Below, one piece after another: positions 23,278 to 32,995 of a DNA stretch of 64,000 nucleotides. A program made the translations under genes and the position numbers. Source of the DNA: Bacteroidales bacterium. Its GTDB lineage: Bacteria; Bacteroidota; Bacteroidia; Bacteroidales; UBA3824. Positions within the stretch are counted from its first letter, which is position 1. Each line of letters opens with the position of its first letter. The stretch spans positions 97,618 through 161,617 of the forward strand of contig JAEDDH010000006.1 of assembly GCA_016293845.1 (NCBI GenBank). The letters are read 5' to 3'. The notes beneath the pieces were generated by a model. The model ran no database searches. It saw only the letters and a program-made list of their open reading frames with translations, and was not told where the DNA came from.

Positions 23278-24153
23278 ATGACACCTTCTTACCGCACCAA
23301 GGGGTATATCTTGGCTATCATGGGATCAATGTGCTACGGGTTGAACCCGCTGTTTGCTCTGCCACTTTACGGCAAGGGTGTAGACCCTGTATCGGTGCTG
23401 CTTTATAGATATGCATTTGCGGTTTTGCTTATAGGACTGCTACTTATAATCAAAGGCGAGGGTTTTAAAATCAAACTCAAAGAATTTTTGATGTCGATGG
23501 CTATGGGATTGTTTTTTGCATTATCGTCGCTATTTTTGTTCCTCAGTTTCAAAGAGATGGATGCTGGAATTGCCTCCACAATACTCTTCACTTATCCGCT
23601 ATTTGTGGTGCTAATGATGGCGGCGTTTTTCAAAGAAAAAACTGGCATTGCCACTTGGATTTCGCTGCTGTGCGCAGGGAGCGGCATTGCATTACTCTAC
23701 GAAGGCGATGGTGGCACTCTCAGCACATACGGCATTATCTTAGTGCTTTTGTCGGCGCTCACCTATGCTGTTTATCTTGTGGGTGTCAACCGTAGCGTAT
23801 TGCACTCATTGCCAACGCTTAAACTCGCATTTTTTGCCACGCTTTCAGGAGCGGTGTTGTTTTTAATTTTTTCGATACTTGGCAGCGGCATTGCAAGGCT
23901 AACCACGTGGGAAATGTGGGGCAATGCATTTGGATTGTCGTTTTTTACCACCTTTTTGTCGTTGGCACTTGTAACATCAAGCATCCACATCATCGGCTCC
24001 ACCCCTGCCAGCATCATCGGTGCAATGGAACCTATCACCGCCTTGATAGTATCACTAACAGTATTTGGCGGAAGTCTGACTATTGGCAATTGTATAGGTA
24101 TTACACTGATAATCACCGCAGTAATAGTGATTGTCAAATTTGGGAAAAATTAG
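23278..24153 (+). CDS. EamA/DMT-superfamily transporter
   Basis: A 291-residue inner-membrane protein with about ten hydrophobic helices in two homologous halves, the EamA (drug/metabolite transporter) architecture. Features include GSMCYGLNPLFALPLY in helix 1 and ASIIGAMEPITALIVS in the penultimate helices, the conserved proline-containing EamA region. Substrates of this family range from amino acids to nucleotide sugars and cannot be read here. The start at 23278 is chosen over 23230 because the latter lies inside the promoter. The 3' end overlaps the convergent prmC by 4 bp. Confidence 0.88.
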   Translation: MTPSYRTKGYILAIMGSMCYGLNPLFALPLYGKGVDPVSVLLYRYAFAVLLIGLLLIIKGEGFKIKLKEFLMSMAMGLFFALSSLFLFLSFKEMDAGIASTILFTYPLFVVLMMAAFFKEKTGIATWISLLCAGSGIALLYEGDGGTLSTYGIILVLLSALTYAVYLVGVNRSVLHSLPTLKLAFFATLSGAVLFLIFSILGSGIARLTTWEMWGNAFGLSFFTTFLSLALVTSSIHIIGSTPASIIGAMEPITALIVSLTVFGGSLTIGNCIGITLIITAVIVIVKFGKN

Positions 24154-25043
24154 GACTTAGGGATACTGTCTAGATTCCGCCACTCTCCTACCGCCATTCT
24201 ATCTTTGCCAAACAAATCTTTTTTTAGCGAAACATTTGTAAAGCCGTATTTTTCAAGCATTTGAATGGTTTCGTTACCAAAACGCTCGTTGATTTCAAAA
24301 TAGATTTTTCCGCCAGAGGTGAGATGCGAGGTGGCAAATTCTGAAATCTTTTTGTAAAACAAAAGTGGGTCGCTATCGGGAACAAAAAGTGCTGTATGCG
24401 GTTCGTAATCAATAACATTGTGAGCCATCAGCGGTTTTTCGCTATCGGTAACGTAGGGAGGATTTGAGATTATCACATCAAATTCTAAATTGTTTAGAAT
24501 TTCGCTTTGATTATAATTAAGAATATCGGCATAGAAAATTTCTAAATTTTGTACAGAATATTTTTGTGCGTTTTTTTTGGCTGTGGTTAATGCCTTATCC
24601 GAAATATCACACGCAAAAAATTTATTTTCAGGATATTGCAACGATAAATAGATTGGTATACATCCGCTACCTGTGCCAATATCAATAATTTTTAATCCCG
24701 ATTCCTTTTGTTTAACATAATCAGAAATCATACCTACAAGTTCCTCAGTTTCAGGACGTGGTATCAGCACAGAACTCTCTGTATAGAGTTCCAAATCCAA
24801 AAATTCGGCACGGTTGAAAATATATTCCAAAGGTTCTGATTTCTTAATTCTTGCCAAAACATTTTCTATGGTTTCAAATGTTGTATCCACCTCTTTATCA
24901 GGGTGAACAGTAACATCAGTAAATGGCAAATTCGTAAGATATTCAAACACTCGGTGCAAAACCGCCGATAATTCTGCCTTATCGCTGTATATTTCTATCA
25001 ACGAGGACTTTAACCTATTATAAACATCAAAAACTTTCAACAT
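24150..25043 (-). CDS. prmC: Peptide chain release factor N5-glutamine methyltransferase
   Basis: A 297-residue protein. N-terminal helical release-factor-binding domain (1-85), then a class I methyltransferase with SAM-binding DIGTGSGCIP at about 119-128 and the diagnostic NPPYV at about 193-197 that binds the glutamine amide. It methylates the GGQ glutamine of RF1 and RF2. FNRAEFLDLEL and VLIPRPETEELV match the PrmC/HemK consensus. The start overlaps the end of the upstream HAD gene by 7 bp, so the two are probably co-transcribed. Confidence 0.93.
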   Translation of the reverse strand: MLKVFDVYNRLKSSLIEIYSDKAELSAVLHRVFEYLTNLPFTDVTVHPDKEVDTTFETIENVLARIKKSEPLEYIFNRAEFLDLELYTESSVLIPRPETEELVGMISDYVKQKESGLKIIDIGTGSGCIPIYLSLQYPENKFFACDISDKALTTAKKNAQKYSVQNLEIFYADILNYNQSEILNNLEFDVIISNPPYVTDSEKPLMAHNVIDYEPHTALFVPDSDPLLFYKKISEFATSHLTSGGKIYFEINERFGNETIQMLEKYGFTNVSLKKDLFGKDRMAVGEWRNLDSIPKS

Positions 25044-25891
25044 TTTTCTATACGCTTTTGATTAACTTTTACAAGGCGTTTGAAATCGTTGTCGGCTTTG
25101 ATTTTGTCGAGTATACGTTTCACTACCTTAAAGAGAGATTTGTCGGGATTATAGTTGGCGGGACAAGCAAAATGTACCCTTTGTTCGCGGATAAGTTTCT
25201 CAGCCACAGCCTTTTTGTCCTTGTCGCCAGGTTTGTAAACAGCAATACTATGCCCCCCGTGCTCTTTGATCATTTTCATACTCGGAATGTCAGTTTCGCC
25301 GTCGCCAAAATAAATCATATTTTGAAACGGCATAGGTCGCTCCTCTTCTGGGATATATTGATTTATTTTCCAACTATCTGATATTTCGGTAATTCCTTTG
25401 TTTAATTTAAACAAAAACTGAGTCTTTGTGGTAAAATCCACCGCCACGGCAGGCCAATAGGCGTTTCCCTCGCTGTTGTAAAGAAACGAACAGGCATAAA
25501 TATTGGCAAATTCGTGGGCTATGGGCGAACCTTCTATCATCTCCTTCAATCCCGAAGAATTGATGTAGTGATTGATTTTCAAGCCGATACTACTGCCATA
25601 TTGGTTGATATTACGAAACCAATCTTTTACTCCGTCATATAGTTTAATCTTGCTGCCAAAACTGCGAAACGACTCTTTGGTGAGTTTAATTCCGTTTTTC
25701 TTGGCTTCGTCGATCATCAGATACATATAGCAAAGAATGCCGCTCGCATCGTTTTCAACAGACATTTGATTGTTTCGCCGCCAAAAATCGTCCTTGTCGG
25801 TGCCGATGGCGTTGATAAATCCAAACTCTTGCATATTTCCGGGCGAGAGCGTTCCGTCAAAATCATATATAAGGGCTACAGGGGTGTGCAT
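25037..25891 (-). CDS. HAD-superfamily phosphatase
   Basis: A 284-residue cytoplasmic protein. Motif I DFDGTLSP near residue 10 supplies the nucleophile Asp and the acid/base Asp. Motif IV FGDGETDIPS near residue 195 supplies the Mg ligands. A long helical cap domain lies between them. The sequence resembles haloacid-dehalogenase-like phosphatases that Bacteroidota annotate only generically; the substrate is unknown. It is followed by prmC (7-bp overlap) and preceded by the GH9 gene (12 bp), so all three may share one transcript. Confidence 0.82.
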   Translation of the reverse strand: MHTPVALIYDFDGTLSPGNMQEFGFINAIGTDKDDFWRRNNQMSVENDASGILCYMYLMIDEAKKNGIKLTKESFRSFGSKIKLYDGVKDWFRNINQYGSSIGLKINHYINSSGLKEMIEGSPIAHEFANIYACSFLYNSEGNAYWPAVAVDFTTKTQFLFKLNKGITEISDSWKINQYIPEEERPMPFQNMIYFGDGETDIPSMKMIKEHGGHSIAVYKPGDKDKKAVAEKLIREQRVHFACPANYNPDKSLFKVVKRILDKIKADNDFKRLVKVNQKRIEKC

Positions 25892-25903
25892 AGTTATAAA
25901 ATT

Positions 25904-28429
25904 TTATTGTTTTCCTAACCTTTCAGCAGCCAAAACCAAAAACATATAATGAGAAGAGCCTCCGCCGATTACGTATTCCACTTGCTGCCAGAGATATGGG
26001 AATTTCAAAAGTTCAGGAAAATCGGGACGTATCAAACCTGTGCCAGAAACCACGCCGCCGGGGATATACGACCAGTCGCTACGGTTGAGACCATAACCCA
26101 CGGTAGCCGACTCCGCACCTACGCCAGAAGCAAACGATGCACGGTTTAAGCCCGGATGTGTGCCGAGTATAAAGTTGAGTGCGTCGAAAACAGGCTCTTT
26201 TCCAAACACTTGCGGATATTGCGATGCTAAGAAATAATGTTTGAATCCAAAACTCTGAATATCCCAACCCGCGCCCCAAATATTGGGACGATAAGGCACT
26301 CCGTAAGGATTTTCGGTGGTCTGTTTTTTAAGATTTTCGGCGTAAGTGGGCAACGCATCGCGAAACGCCTTTGAAAACGCCTTGTATTTTTTTTCCTTCT
26401 GACCTGCGCAATATTGTTCAATTCTAGAAAGATACCAACCGCAATAGCCTATGTATCTGCCAATTGAATCGGTGAGAGCCACAATATTGTCGAGATATTG
26501 TTTTTGATTTGTTGCTAAGAAAAGTTCAGCATCAGCCTGAATTTTGGCAAAAGCGGCAAAACCATTCGGGTTTTTGTTCTGATTATAAACGGCTTGCGCA
26601 ATTTCCAAACAGCGGTTTGCAAGAGTATCGTTGAACCCCTTCAAAGTGCGGTAAGAGGCTGCAAGACAAGCGGCTGTGGATAGTTCGCGCGAAGGATTGT
26701 TTTCGGTGTAAACGCGGCGGTCGTCGTTGTTGCCAGGAATATTGTCGGTCATAGCCGAAGCGTCGCCAAGCATAGCGTACTGACGGAGCGAATTGCAGAT
26801 AATGCCTCTGTAAAGACGTCCAAGGGCATTGTAACCTGCAACTATTGTAAGTGCGCCATTTTCAATCTGTTGAAGAATATCGTTTTTGCCGTCGGGCTGA
26901 TGAATCTCCACCACGCGGTTTTTCCAGTCGATGGCAGTAACGTCTATTTCAGGCTTAAAGCATTCGTAAGCAAGCGAAATATTGTAACATTCGTTGGCCT
27001 GCGACTCCACACGGAGGTCGAAATCGCCTGCATCGTGCCATCCGCCCACGTTCACAAGTTTCGGAGTATTAGGCACTATGCCGGGGAAATCATCCACTTG
27101 GTCGTAACCGTCGAAAAGGTTGCCTTTTTCTGCCACAAGCGCATCGTCGAGGTGGCAGGCATCGTGCCAAACCTTATATTTTTCGTTAACCCTCACGTGG
27201 CACATCTGCACGGGCAAGAAATACTCTATAACAGGCTGCCACACACCACGTTCGTAAACATCGCTGTCGATTTTGAAAACCACCGACTCGCTGTTTTTGT
27301 AAACAATCTTGTAAAGTCCGGGCTCTTTGATTGTAGAGAAATCAAAGGTCAAGTAATTATATCTCAGATATTTGCCCCACATAACAGGATGTTGAGCGAA
27401 AACTGGCATTTCACCATCAGCAGTGATTTTCAAGAGTTTCGCCTCGGTGATAGAATTGTCGCGACGGTCGGTTTCGATAATAGCACGCTTGGGTTGGTTA
27501 GGCAGGTAGCCAATTTGCGAAGTCTGCACCACAGGGGCGTAGAGCCAGCCTTTTTCGGCGTTAGGAGTAATTTTCCAACGTAACACCTCGCCTGTTTTTC
27601 CGGTAGGCAGCTCGCTGCGCAACACAAACCAGCCGTTGTTGTGATTCATACGTCCGTCGTAAAGTTTCAACGGTGCATCGCTCTCAATGGTGATTTTTTT
27701 GAGCGGGTCGTCGGGACAAACCACAAACCTCTTGCCCTCGGCGTAGGGTTTCGACACAATGTCGTCGGCAATGAGCGGCGAATATCCAGTGCCGAGAAAT
27801 TTTTGCAAATTGACCGTTGAGCCATTTTTACCTTCAAAATCACCTTTATAATTTATAATAGGTGTAGAAAATTCCAAAGGTGCGTTGGGCTGTTGCGGGA
27901 AAATACCCGACTTAGAATCCATAATCCACGGATGTCCAAAGAGTTCGCCCGGGAAAAATTCAAGATTGAAACCTACCTTTCCTCCAAATTTTTGCGGAAT
28001 TGGCTGATCGAGCGAAACGGTAACAATCACAGCATCGCCCTCGGGCTTGGTCTCCACCTTGTAATAAAACGCCAAATCGGGATAAACCATCGGGTTGAAA
28101 CCCTTCATGTGGCGGCTCGTGTCGGGGAAGCACATCGAAGCCGTGATAACATTGCCGCTCACCGTGCGGTCTACCTTTTTTGGAACACCCTGCCACTGAC
28201 CGGGAGAAGGTTCTAAACGAATGTCGCCATTGGTAGCCAAACGCTTGCCATTCATTATGATACAAACGCCACCTTGGTGACCTTCGGGATAATAATCCTC
28301 AAAAACGGCAACATCCACGCCGTAATTGTTGAGGCATCCTGATTCTGAAATTTTAAACTCCTGAGCGTTGATACTCAGATAGTTGAACATTGCGACAAAA
28401 GTCATTGCCGCAATCGAAAGTCTTTTCAT
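25904..28429 (-). CDS. Glycoside hydrolase family 9 endoglucanase
   Basis: An 841-residue exported enzyme; signal peptide 1-22 ends near INAQ. The N-terminal third is beta-rich. An Ig-like CelD_N domain (about 315-410, starting QTSQIGYLPNQPKRA) precedes the (alpha/alpha)6 catalytic domain. The catalytic base Asp pair is in GGWHDAGDF (about 465) and the acid Glu about 818 in WQQVEYVIGGG near the C-terminus, the arrangement seen in Bacteroidota GH9. It hydrolyses beta-1,4-glucan (cellulose, mixed-linkage glucan or xyloglucan). I start at 28429: the 21 residues upstream in the open frame would hide the signal peptide. The N-terminal 300-residue extension is unusual and may bind glycan. Confidence 0.9.
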   Translation of the reverse strand: MKRLSIAAMTFVAMFNYLSINAQEFKISESGCLNNYGVDVAVFEDYYPEGHQGGVCIIMNGKRLATNGDIRLEPSPGQWQGVPKKVDRTVSGNVITASMCFPDTSRHMKGFNPMVYPDLAFYYKVETKPEGDAVIVTVSLDQPIPQKFGGKVGFNLEFFPGELFGHPWIMDSKSGIFPQQPNAPLEFSTPIINYKGDFEGKNGSTVNLQKFLGTGYSPLIADDIVSKPYAEGKRFVVCPDDPLKKITIESDAPLKLYDGRMNHNNGWFVLRSELPTGKTGEVLRWKITPNAEKGWLYAPVVQTSQIGYLPNQPKRAIIETDRRDNSITEAKLLKITADGEMPVFAQHPVMWGKYLRYNYLTFDFSTIKEPGLYKIVYKNSESVVFKIDSDVYERGVWQPVIEYFLPVQMCHVRVNEKYKVWHDACHLDDALVAEKGNLFDGYDQVDDFPGIVPNTPKLVNVGGWHDAGDFDLRVESQANECYNISLAYECFKPEIDVTAIDWKNRVVEIHQPDGKNDILQQIENGALTIVAGYNALGRLYRGIICNSLRQYAMLGDASAMTDNIPGNNDDRRVYTENNPSRELSTAACLAASYRTLKGFNDTLANRCLEIAQAVYNQNKNPNGFAAFAKIQADAELFLATNQKQYLDNIVALTDSIGRYIGYCGWYLSRIEQYCAGQKEKKYKAFSKAFRDALPTYAENLKKQTTENPYGVPYRPNIWGAGWDIQSFGFKHYFLASQYPQVFGKEPVFDALNFILGTHPGLNRASFASGVGAESATVGYGLNRSDWSYIPGGVVSGTGLIRPDFPELLKFPYLWQQVEYVIGGGSSHYMFLVLAAERLGKQ

Positions 28430-28539
28430 ATAAATTGAGTTGAGTAATATTTTGGCGAGCAAGATATAAATAAAAAACGGTAATCCGTTCAAAAAAAAAA
28501 GGATTTAATTCATAAATAGTTGGATTGACGTGGAAATGT

Positions 28540-30711
28540 TCACACCCTAATTCCAATCATCAATCTATCGTCCACTTGCGGACAGCGGACAATGCCTCCT
28601 TGCGCAGCCCAATGTTCAAAAACAGCCTCGATACGGCTCTCTTGCGCTTCAAACGGCATAGAATGTATCTGCGAGAGCATAGCGCAAAGGCGTTTGCGGT
28701 TAAACTTGGTCTCCACGCCATCCACAAAGCCAAATTGATCTACCACGCCGTCGGTAAATAGGTAAATGGTATCGCCCTGCAACACCTTTATAATATGATT
28801 GGTAAACGGCATATTTTGCTTAAACGACACACCCACAGGAATACGGTCGCCGCTGTAAGTCAAGCATTTACCATCGCGGAAAATTACAATCGGACGCATT
28901 GCTCCACAAAAATGGAGTTCGTTTTGCAGAGTATCGAAAATGCAAAGCGCAATATCGATTCCATCCTTTGTATCCTCCTCGTTTTCAACCGATTGACGTA
29001 GCGACGAAATCACCTTAGCACGGAGCTGATCAAGAATTTCGCTTGCCGAAGGTGTCCATTTTTCAAAATCAATCGACATTACAATATCGGTAAGCGACGA
29101 AATGCCGAGCATACTCAAAAAAGCCCCCGGAACTCCGTGTCCCGTACAATCGCCCACAGCCAAAAATTTGTAGCGAAATGTCTGCTGCGCCCAATAAAAA
29201 TCGCCCGAAACAAGGTCTAACGGTTTCCAATAAAGCAGACAATTTCCAAAAATTACTTCCAAAGATTCGCGCTGAGGTAGCGACGCCTCCTGAATTTTTT
29301 GGGCATAACGCAGGCTCGAAGTTATCTCGTCGTTGATATGTTTCAGTTGGTCGCGTTGCATTTCAATTTCGGCATTGCTGTCGAGCAGTATCTTGTTGGT
29401 ACGCTTGTTTTTAAAGTAACTTTTGGTAATAAAACCCAACAGCACAAGCACCGACACAAGGGCAATCACAGCGTATCTGGTTTTGGCCTTCGCCTCGTTG
29501 TTGGCCTTGATATGAGCGGCGTTCTCTTTCTGATGTTTCACCTCCTCGCGATACTTGGCGGTTTCCACGGCAAACTCGCGGTTGTAAATTTCAAGTCGCA
29601 AATTGTCAGACTTTTTGTAATACTCCAACGCGCTTTTATAGTTTTCGGTAAGTTCGTAAAAATATCCGAAACATTTAAAGAAACGAATATAAAATTCGGT
29701 ATAAACTAGCGAAGAATCAGCCACATAGTTAGCCTCAACAGCCTTAAAAATCGGATAAGCGTTTTCATAATCGCCCTTTTCGGCAAGGTAAACCGCCTGC
29801 CACAGTTGAAAATCGCGCGTATCGGTAGCAACGCCAAGTTCTTCGGCAAGCACAAACGCACGATTATGGTATTTTCGCGACTGATCTAAATATAACTCTC
29901 TCTTATTCTTATTGTTACGTGCAAGGAGCAGATACAAGTTCATCATTTCAAAATCGATATGCATCTCGTTGAATGTTCCTACGCAATGTCCTTTAAGTGC
30001 CTTGCGCATATTATCAACAGCACGGTTTAAATATTTATCGGTACCAAACATATTGTAACGCAAACGTTCCACTCGACCAAGATAATAAAAATTGAGGCAT
30101 ACACCGCGGCGATTGTTGTTGGCAGAATCCAACGCCATAGCATTTAGCAAAAATTCCTCGGCAGAGTTAGCAAGTTGAAAATCAATATTAATCATAGCAA
30201 GACTACGATAAGTGTCGCAAATCAACTCGGTGTCGTCCATCTCCTTAAAATAGTCGAGAGCCTCGCAATAAAGGCGGTTGGCGGCAAGATAGTCGTCGAT
30301 CATAGCGTAAGTATTGGCCAAAGCAAATCGGTAGCGAGCCATTCCCCTACGGTAAACAACTGAATCACTTAAACTTATAGCCTTGGTGTAAAACTCCACA
30401 GCCTTTGCAAAATTGTACTTATAGTAATAGGCGTAACCCAAATAGTTGTTTGCCTTAGCCTCGTAAACAAGCAAGCCGAGTTTTTTCGACAAATCTATTT
30501 CCCACTCGGCATATTTTATAATAGTGTCCACATTGGTATGGCAAAACGCCACCGAATCGATACGCTTGATTTTCAGCGAGTCGTCGGGCATAGGCGCAAT
30601 GGTTCGTTCCAAGATATTAATCGACGAATCCTGATTGCAATCTTGACATAATGCGCTGCTACTCAACGCTATCAAAACCAATATTGGTAATATAAATCGA
30701 ACTAAGTACAC
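28540..30711 (-). CDS. TPR - membrane - SpoIIE/PP2C phosphatase sensor protein, copy 1
   Basis: A 723-residue protein. Signal-like N-terminus (1-22), about eight TPR-like helical pairs (about 60-390) outside the membrane, one TM (about 407-427), a coiled coil (about 428-475), and a SpoIIE-type PP2C serine phosphatase domain (about 485-723). Metal ligands are visible in VSGDFYWA, GDCTGHGVPGAF (about 520), LFTDGVVDQ and VDDRLMIG. Such proteins dephosphorylate anti-anti-sigma or similar partners in response to an extracytoplasmic signal. No partner gene is adjacent. It is divergent from hemA and has a paralog at 60591. Confidence 0.88.
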   Translation of the reverse strand: MYLVRFILPILVLIALSSSALCQDCNQDSSINILERTIAPMPDDSLKIKRIDSVAFCHTNVDTIIKYAEWEIDLSKKLGLLVYEAKANNYLGYAYYYKYNFAKAVEFYTKAISLSDSVVYRRGMARYRFALANTYAMIDDYLAANRLYCEALDYFKEMDDTELICDTYRSLAMINIDFQLANSAEEFLLNAMALDSANNNRRGVCLNFYYLGRVERLRYNMFGTDKYLNRAVDNMRKALKGHCVGTFNEMHIDFEMMNLYLLLARNNKNKRELYLDQSRKYHNRAFVLAEELGVATDTRDFQLWQAVYLAEKGDYENAYPIFKAVEANYVADSSLVYTEFYIRFFKCFGYFYELTENYKSALEYYKKSDNLRLEIYNREFAVETAKYREEVKHQKENAAHIKANNEAKAKTRYAVIALVSVLVLLGFITKSYFKNKRTNKILLDSNAEIEMQRDQLKHINDEITSSLRYAQKIQEASLPQRESLEVIFGNCLLYWKPLDLVSGDFYWAQQTFRYKFLAVGDCTGHGVPGAFLSMLGISSLTDIVMSIDFEKWTPSASEILDQLRAKVISSLRQSVENEEDTKDGIDIALCIFDTLQNELHFCGAMRPIVIFRDGKCLTYSGDRIPVGVSFKQNMPFTNHIIKVLQGDTIYLFTDGVVDQFGFVDGVETKFNRKRLCAMLSQIHSMPFEAQESRIEAVFEHWAAQGGIVRCPQVDDRLMIGIRV

Positions 30712-30798
30712 TTTACAACGCTTTATGTTTGCAAATAGTGATATAAAGGTAAGGAAAAAAAATGAAAGTTGTAGACGAAAATAGGAAATAAAATTTCT

Positions 30799-30806
30799 TA
30801 ATTTTG
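30799..30806 (+). promoter_or_regulatory. Vegetative -7 box of the heme operon
   Basis: TAATTTTG (TAnnTTTG), 28 nt before the hemA ATG at 30835. No well-spaced TTTG was found upstream. Confidence 0.5.
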
Positions 30807-30834
30807 CAGTCCAAATTTAGTTTGAAGTCTGCTC

Positions 30835-32070
30835 ATGATTGCTGTTTTAGGAATAAGCCACAAGACTGGACCCGTGTCGGTGAGGGAACTTTACTCTTTT
30901 TCGGAAGAAGAAGTGTCGGAATTTTACGTCCGACTTAAACCACAAAAGCATTTCAGAGGCCTCGCTGTGCTATCAACTTGCAACCGTCAAGAGATATATT
31001 TCGACACCGATTACGACAACGACCACGAGTGTTTCGACTTTATTACCAATGCGTTATCCAAATTCCGCACCTACTCGCCCACTCACCGCGAATACTTTTA
31101 TTTTTACACAGGAATTGCCACCGCCGAACACCTTTTTAAAGTGGTTTCAGGCGTGGATTCGATGATTATCGGCGAAGACCAAATTGTAATGCAGACCAAA
31201 AACACATTCCGCTTCTGCTTCAACAATGGCTTTATGAGTCAAGCACTTACGCGAATGTTCAACAAAGCATTCGAGGCAGCAAACCGCGTACGCACCGAAA
31301 CCGACATTGCCCACGGAGCAGCATCAGTGAGCAGCGCAGCGGTGGAAATGTGTTTCAACCTGTGCAACAATATTTTAGACAAATCAATATTAATAATTGG
31401 AGCAGGTCAGACAGGCGAACTCACGCTTCAAAACTTTACCAAAAAAGGCTGCAAACAGATTGCCATCTGCAATCGCACATTTGAAAAAGCCGAAGACCTC
31501 GCCCACCAATACAACGTAAAGGCTTTAAGGATAAAGCAAATTCCAGAAGTGATAAACAATTATGATATAGTGCTTGCAGCAACATCAAGCAAAAATTACC
31601 TTGTAACCTATTCGATGATAACGCCCGACAGCCGAAACCGCATATTTGTAGACATCTCGGTGCCGCGCAATATCGACGAAAAAATATCCACCATCAAAGA
31701 CATCACTCTCATTGCCATCGACGACCTAAAACACCATATCAACGAGGTTTCGCTGCGCCGTCATCAAGCGTTGGCAATGGCAGAAAAGATAATCAACGAG
31801 GTAAAAGACGACTTTGCGCAATGGATGAGTTCGCGCAGTTTGTTGCCCGTAATACTCAAAATTCAAGAAAAAATATCCGCCACAAATAGCACCGAATTGG
31901 AAGGATTTTTAAAAATCAACGGCATAAAAGACGATAAATTAATATCACTTTACGGCAAACATATCACCGAAAAAATTGCAAGACTTCTTATCAAAAACGT
32001 TAAAGCCTGCACTGCCAACGGTCGCAATGCCGAATACACCGAACTTATTAGCAAACTCTTTGATATTTAG
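30835..32070 (+). CDS. hemA: Glutamyl-tRNA reductase
   Basis: A 411-residue enzyme that reduces glutamyl-tRNA to glutamate-1-semialdehyde with NADPH, the committed step of C5-pathway tetrapyrrole synthesis. The N-terminal catalytic domain has the nucleophile Cys49 in STCNRQE and GEDQIVMQ at about 113. The NADPH domain has IIGAGQTGE near 187, and a C-terminal dimerisation helix follows. It is the first gene of a seven-gene operon in pathway-related order. hemC follows 4 bp later. Confidence 0.95.
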   Translation: MIAVLGISHKTGPVSVRELYSFSEEEVSEFYVRLKPQKHFRGLAVLSTCNRQEIYFDTDYDNDHECFDFITNALSKFRTYSPTHREYFYFYTGIATAEHLFKVVSGVDSMIIGEDQIVMQTKNTFRFCFNNGFMSQALTRMFNKAFEAANRVRTETDIAHGAASVSSAAVEMCFNLCNNILDKSILIIGAGQTGELTLQNFTKKGCKQIAICNRTFEKAEDLAHQYNVKALRIKQIPEVINNYDIVLAATSSKNYLVTYSMITPDSRNRIFVDISVPRNIDEKISTIKDITLIAIDDLKHHINEVSLRRHQALAMAEKIINEVKDDFAQWMSSRSLLPVILKIQEKISATNSTELEGFLKINGIKDDKLISLYGKHITEKIARLLIKNVKACTANGRNAEYTELISKLFDI

Positions 32071-32074
32071 ATAT

Positions 32075-32995
32075 ATGCCCACATTAATTATAGGAACACG
32101 TGGTAGCCAATTGGCTCTATATCAAGCAAATGCAGTAAAGCAAGCGTTAGAACGCGAATTGCCAGAAATCGATTTTGAACTCAAGGTTATCGACACCAAG
32201 GGCGACAAAATTCTCAACAAACCCCTTGCTGAGATAGGCGACAAAGGTATTTTTACTGCCGAAATCGAAAAAGAACTTCGCGACGGCACAATCGACTTTG
32301 CCGTTCATAGTCTTAAAGATTTACCCGCCGAATTACCTGATACATTGAGAGTTTCGGCAGTTTTGCCCCGTGCAGAATTTCGTGATGCACTTGTGGCAAA
32401 AAACGCCAAATCGCTTGCCGAATTAACCGCCGAAGATGTGGTAGCCACATCAAGTCTCCGCCGCCGTGCTCAACTTTTGCACAAATATAAAAATCTAAAT
32501 ATCACCGACATACGTGGAAACGTAAATACTCGTCTGCAAAAATTCGACAACGGCGTTTGCTCTGCTATGATAATGGCTGCGGCAGGATTACAACGTCTTG
32601 GTTTTCAAGAGCGTATTACACAAATTATCGACAAGGATGAAATTATCCCAGCCGCTTGTCAAGGAGTAATTGCAGTAGAAACTTGCAGTCAAAACTCTGA
32701 TGCAGAATACGTTGCACGATTTATCAACGATGTGGAAACGTGGACACCAGTTTTTGCCGAACGTCTGTTGCTTAAAATGATAAACGGCGGCTGCAAAACG
32801 CCTTTCGGTTGCTACACGCAAACCACCAAAACAGAATTTTTTGTAAAAGCATTTATTTCAATGCCCGATGGCAGTGACTACGTGGAATACAGCGACTCAC
32901 AATCGCTCGACAATGCCCACCTTGCCGCCTTCAACACCGCCAAATACCTACTCAAAAACGGCGGCGAAGATATTTTGAAGGAGATTAAACAATGA
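32075..32995 (+). CDS. hemC: Porphobilinogen deaminase (hydroxymethylbilane synthase)
   Basis: A 306-residue enzyme that joins four porphobilinogens to hydroxymethylbilane. GTRGSQLALYQA at the N-terminus, KGDKIL, FAVHSLKDLPAELPD with the catalytic Asp, and the cofactor-attachment Cys in NGGCKTPFG (about 248) are all present. The ATG at 32075 is used; a longer open frame begins inside hemA but encodes nothing conserved. It overlaps hemD by 4 bp (ATGA). Confidence 0.95.
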   Translation: MPTLIIGTRGSQLALYQANAVKQALERELPEIDFELKVIDTKGDKILNKPLAEIGDKGIFTAEIEKELRDGTIDFAVHSLKDLPAELPDTLRVSAVLPRAEFRDALVAKNAKSLAELTAEDVVATSSLRRRAQLLHKYKNLNITDIRGNVNTRLQKFDNGVCSAMIMAAAGLQRLGFQERITQIIDKDEIIPAACQGVIAVETCSQNSDAEYVARFINDVETWTPVFAERLLLKMINGGCKTPFGCYTQTTKTEFFVKAFISMPDGSDYVEYSDSQSLDNAHLAAFNTAKYLLKNGGEDILKEIKQ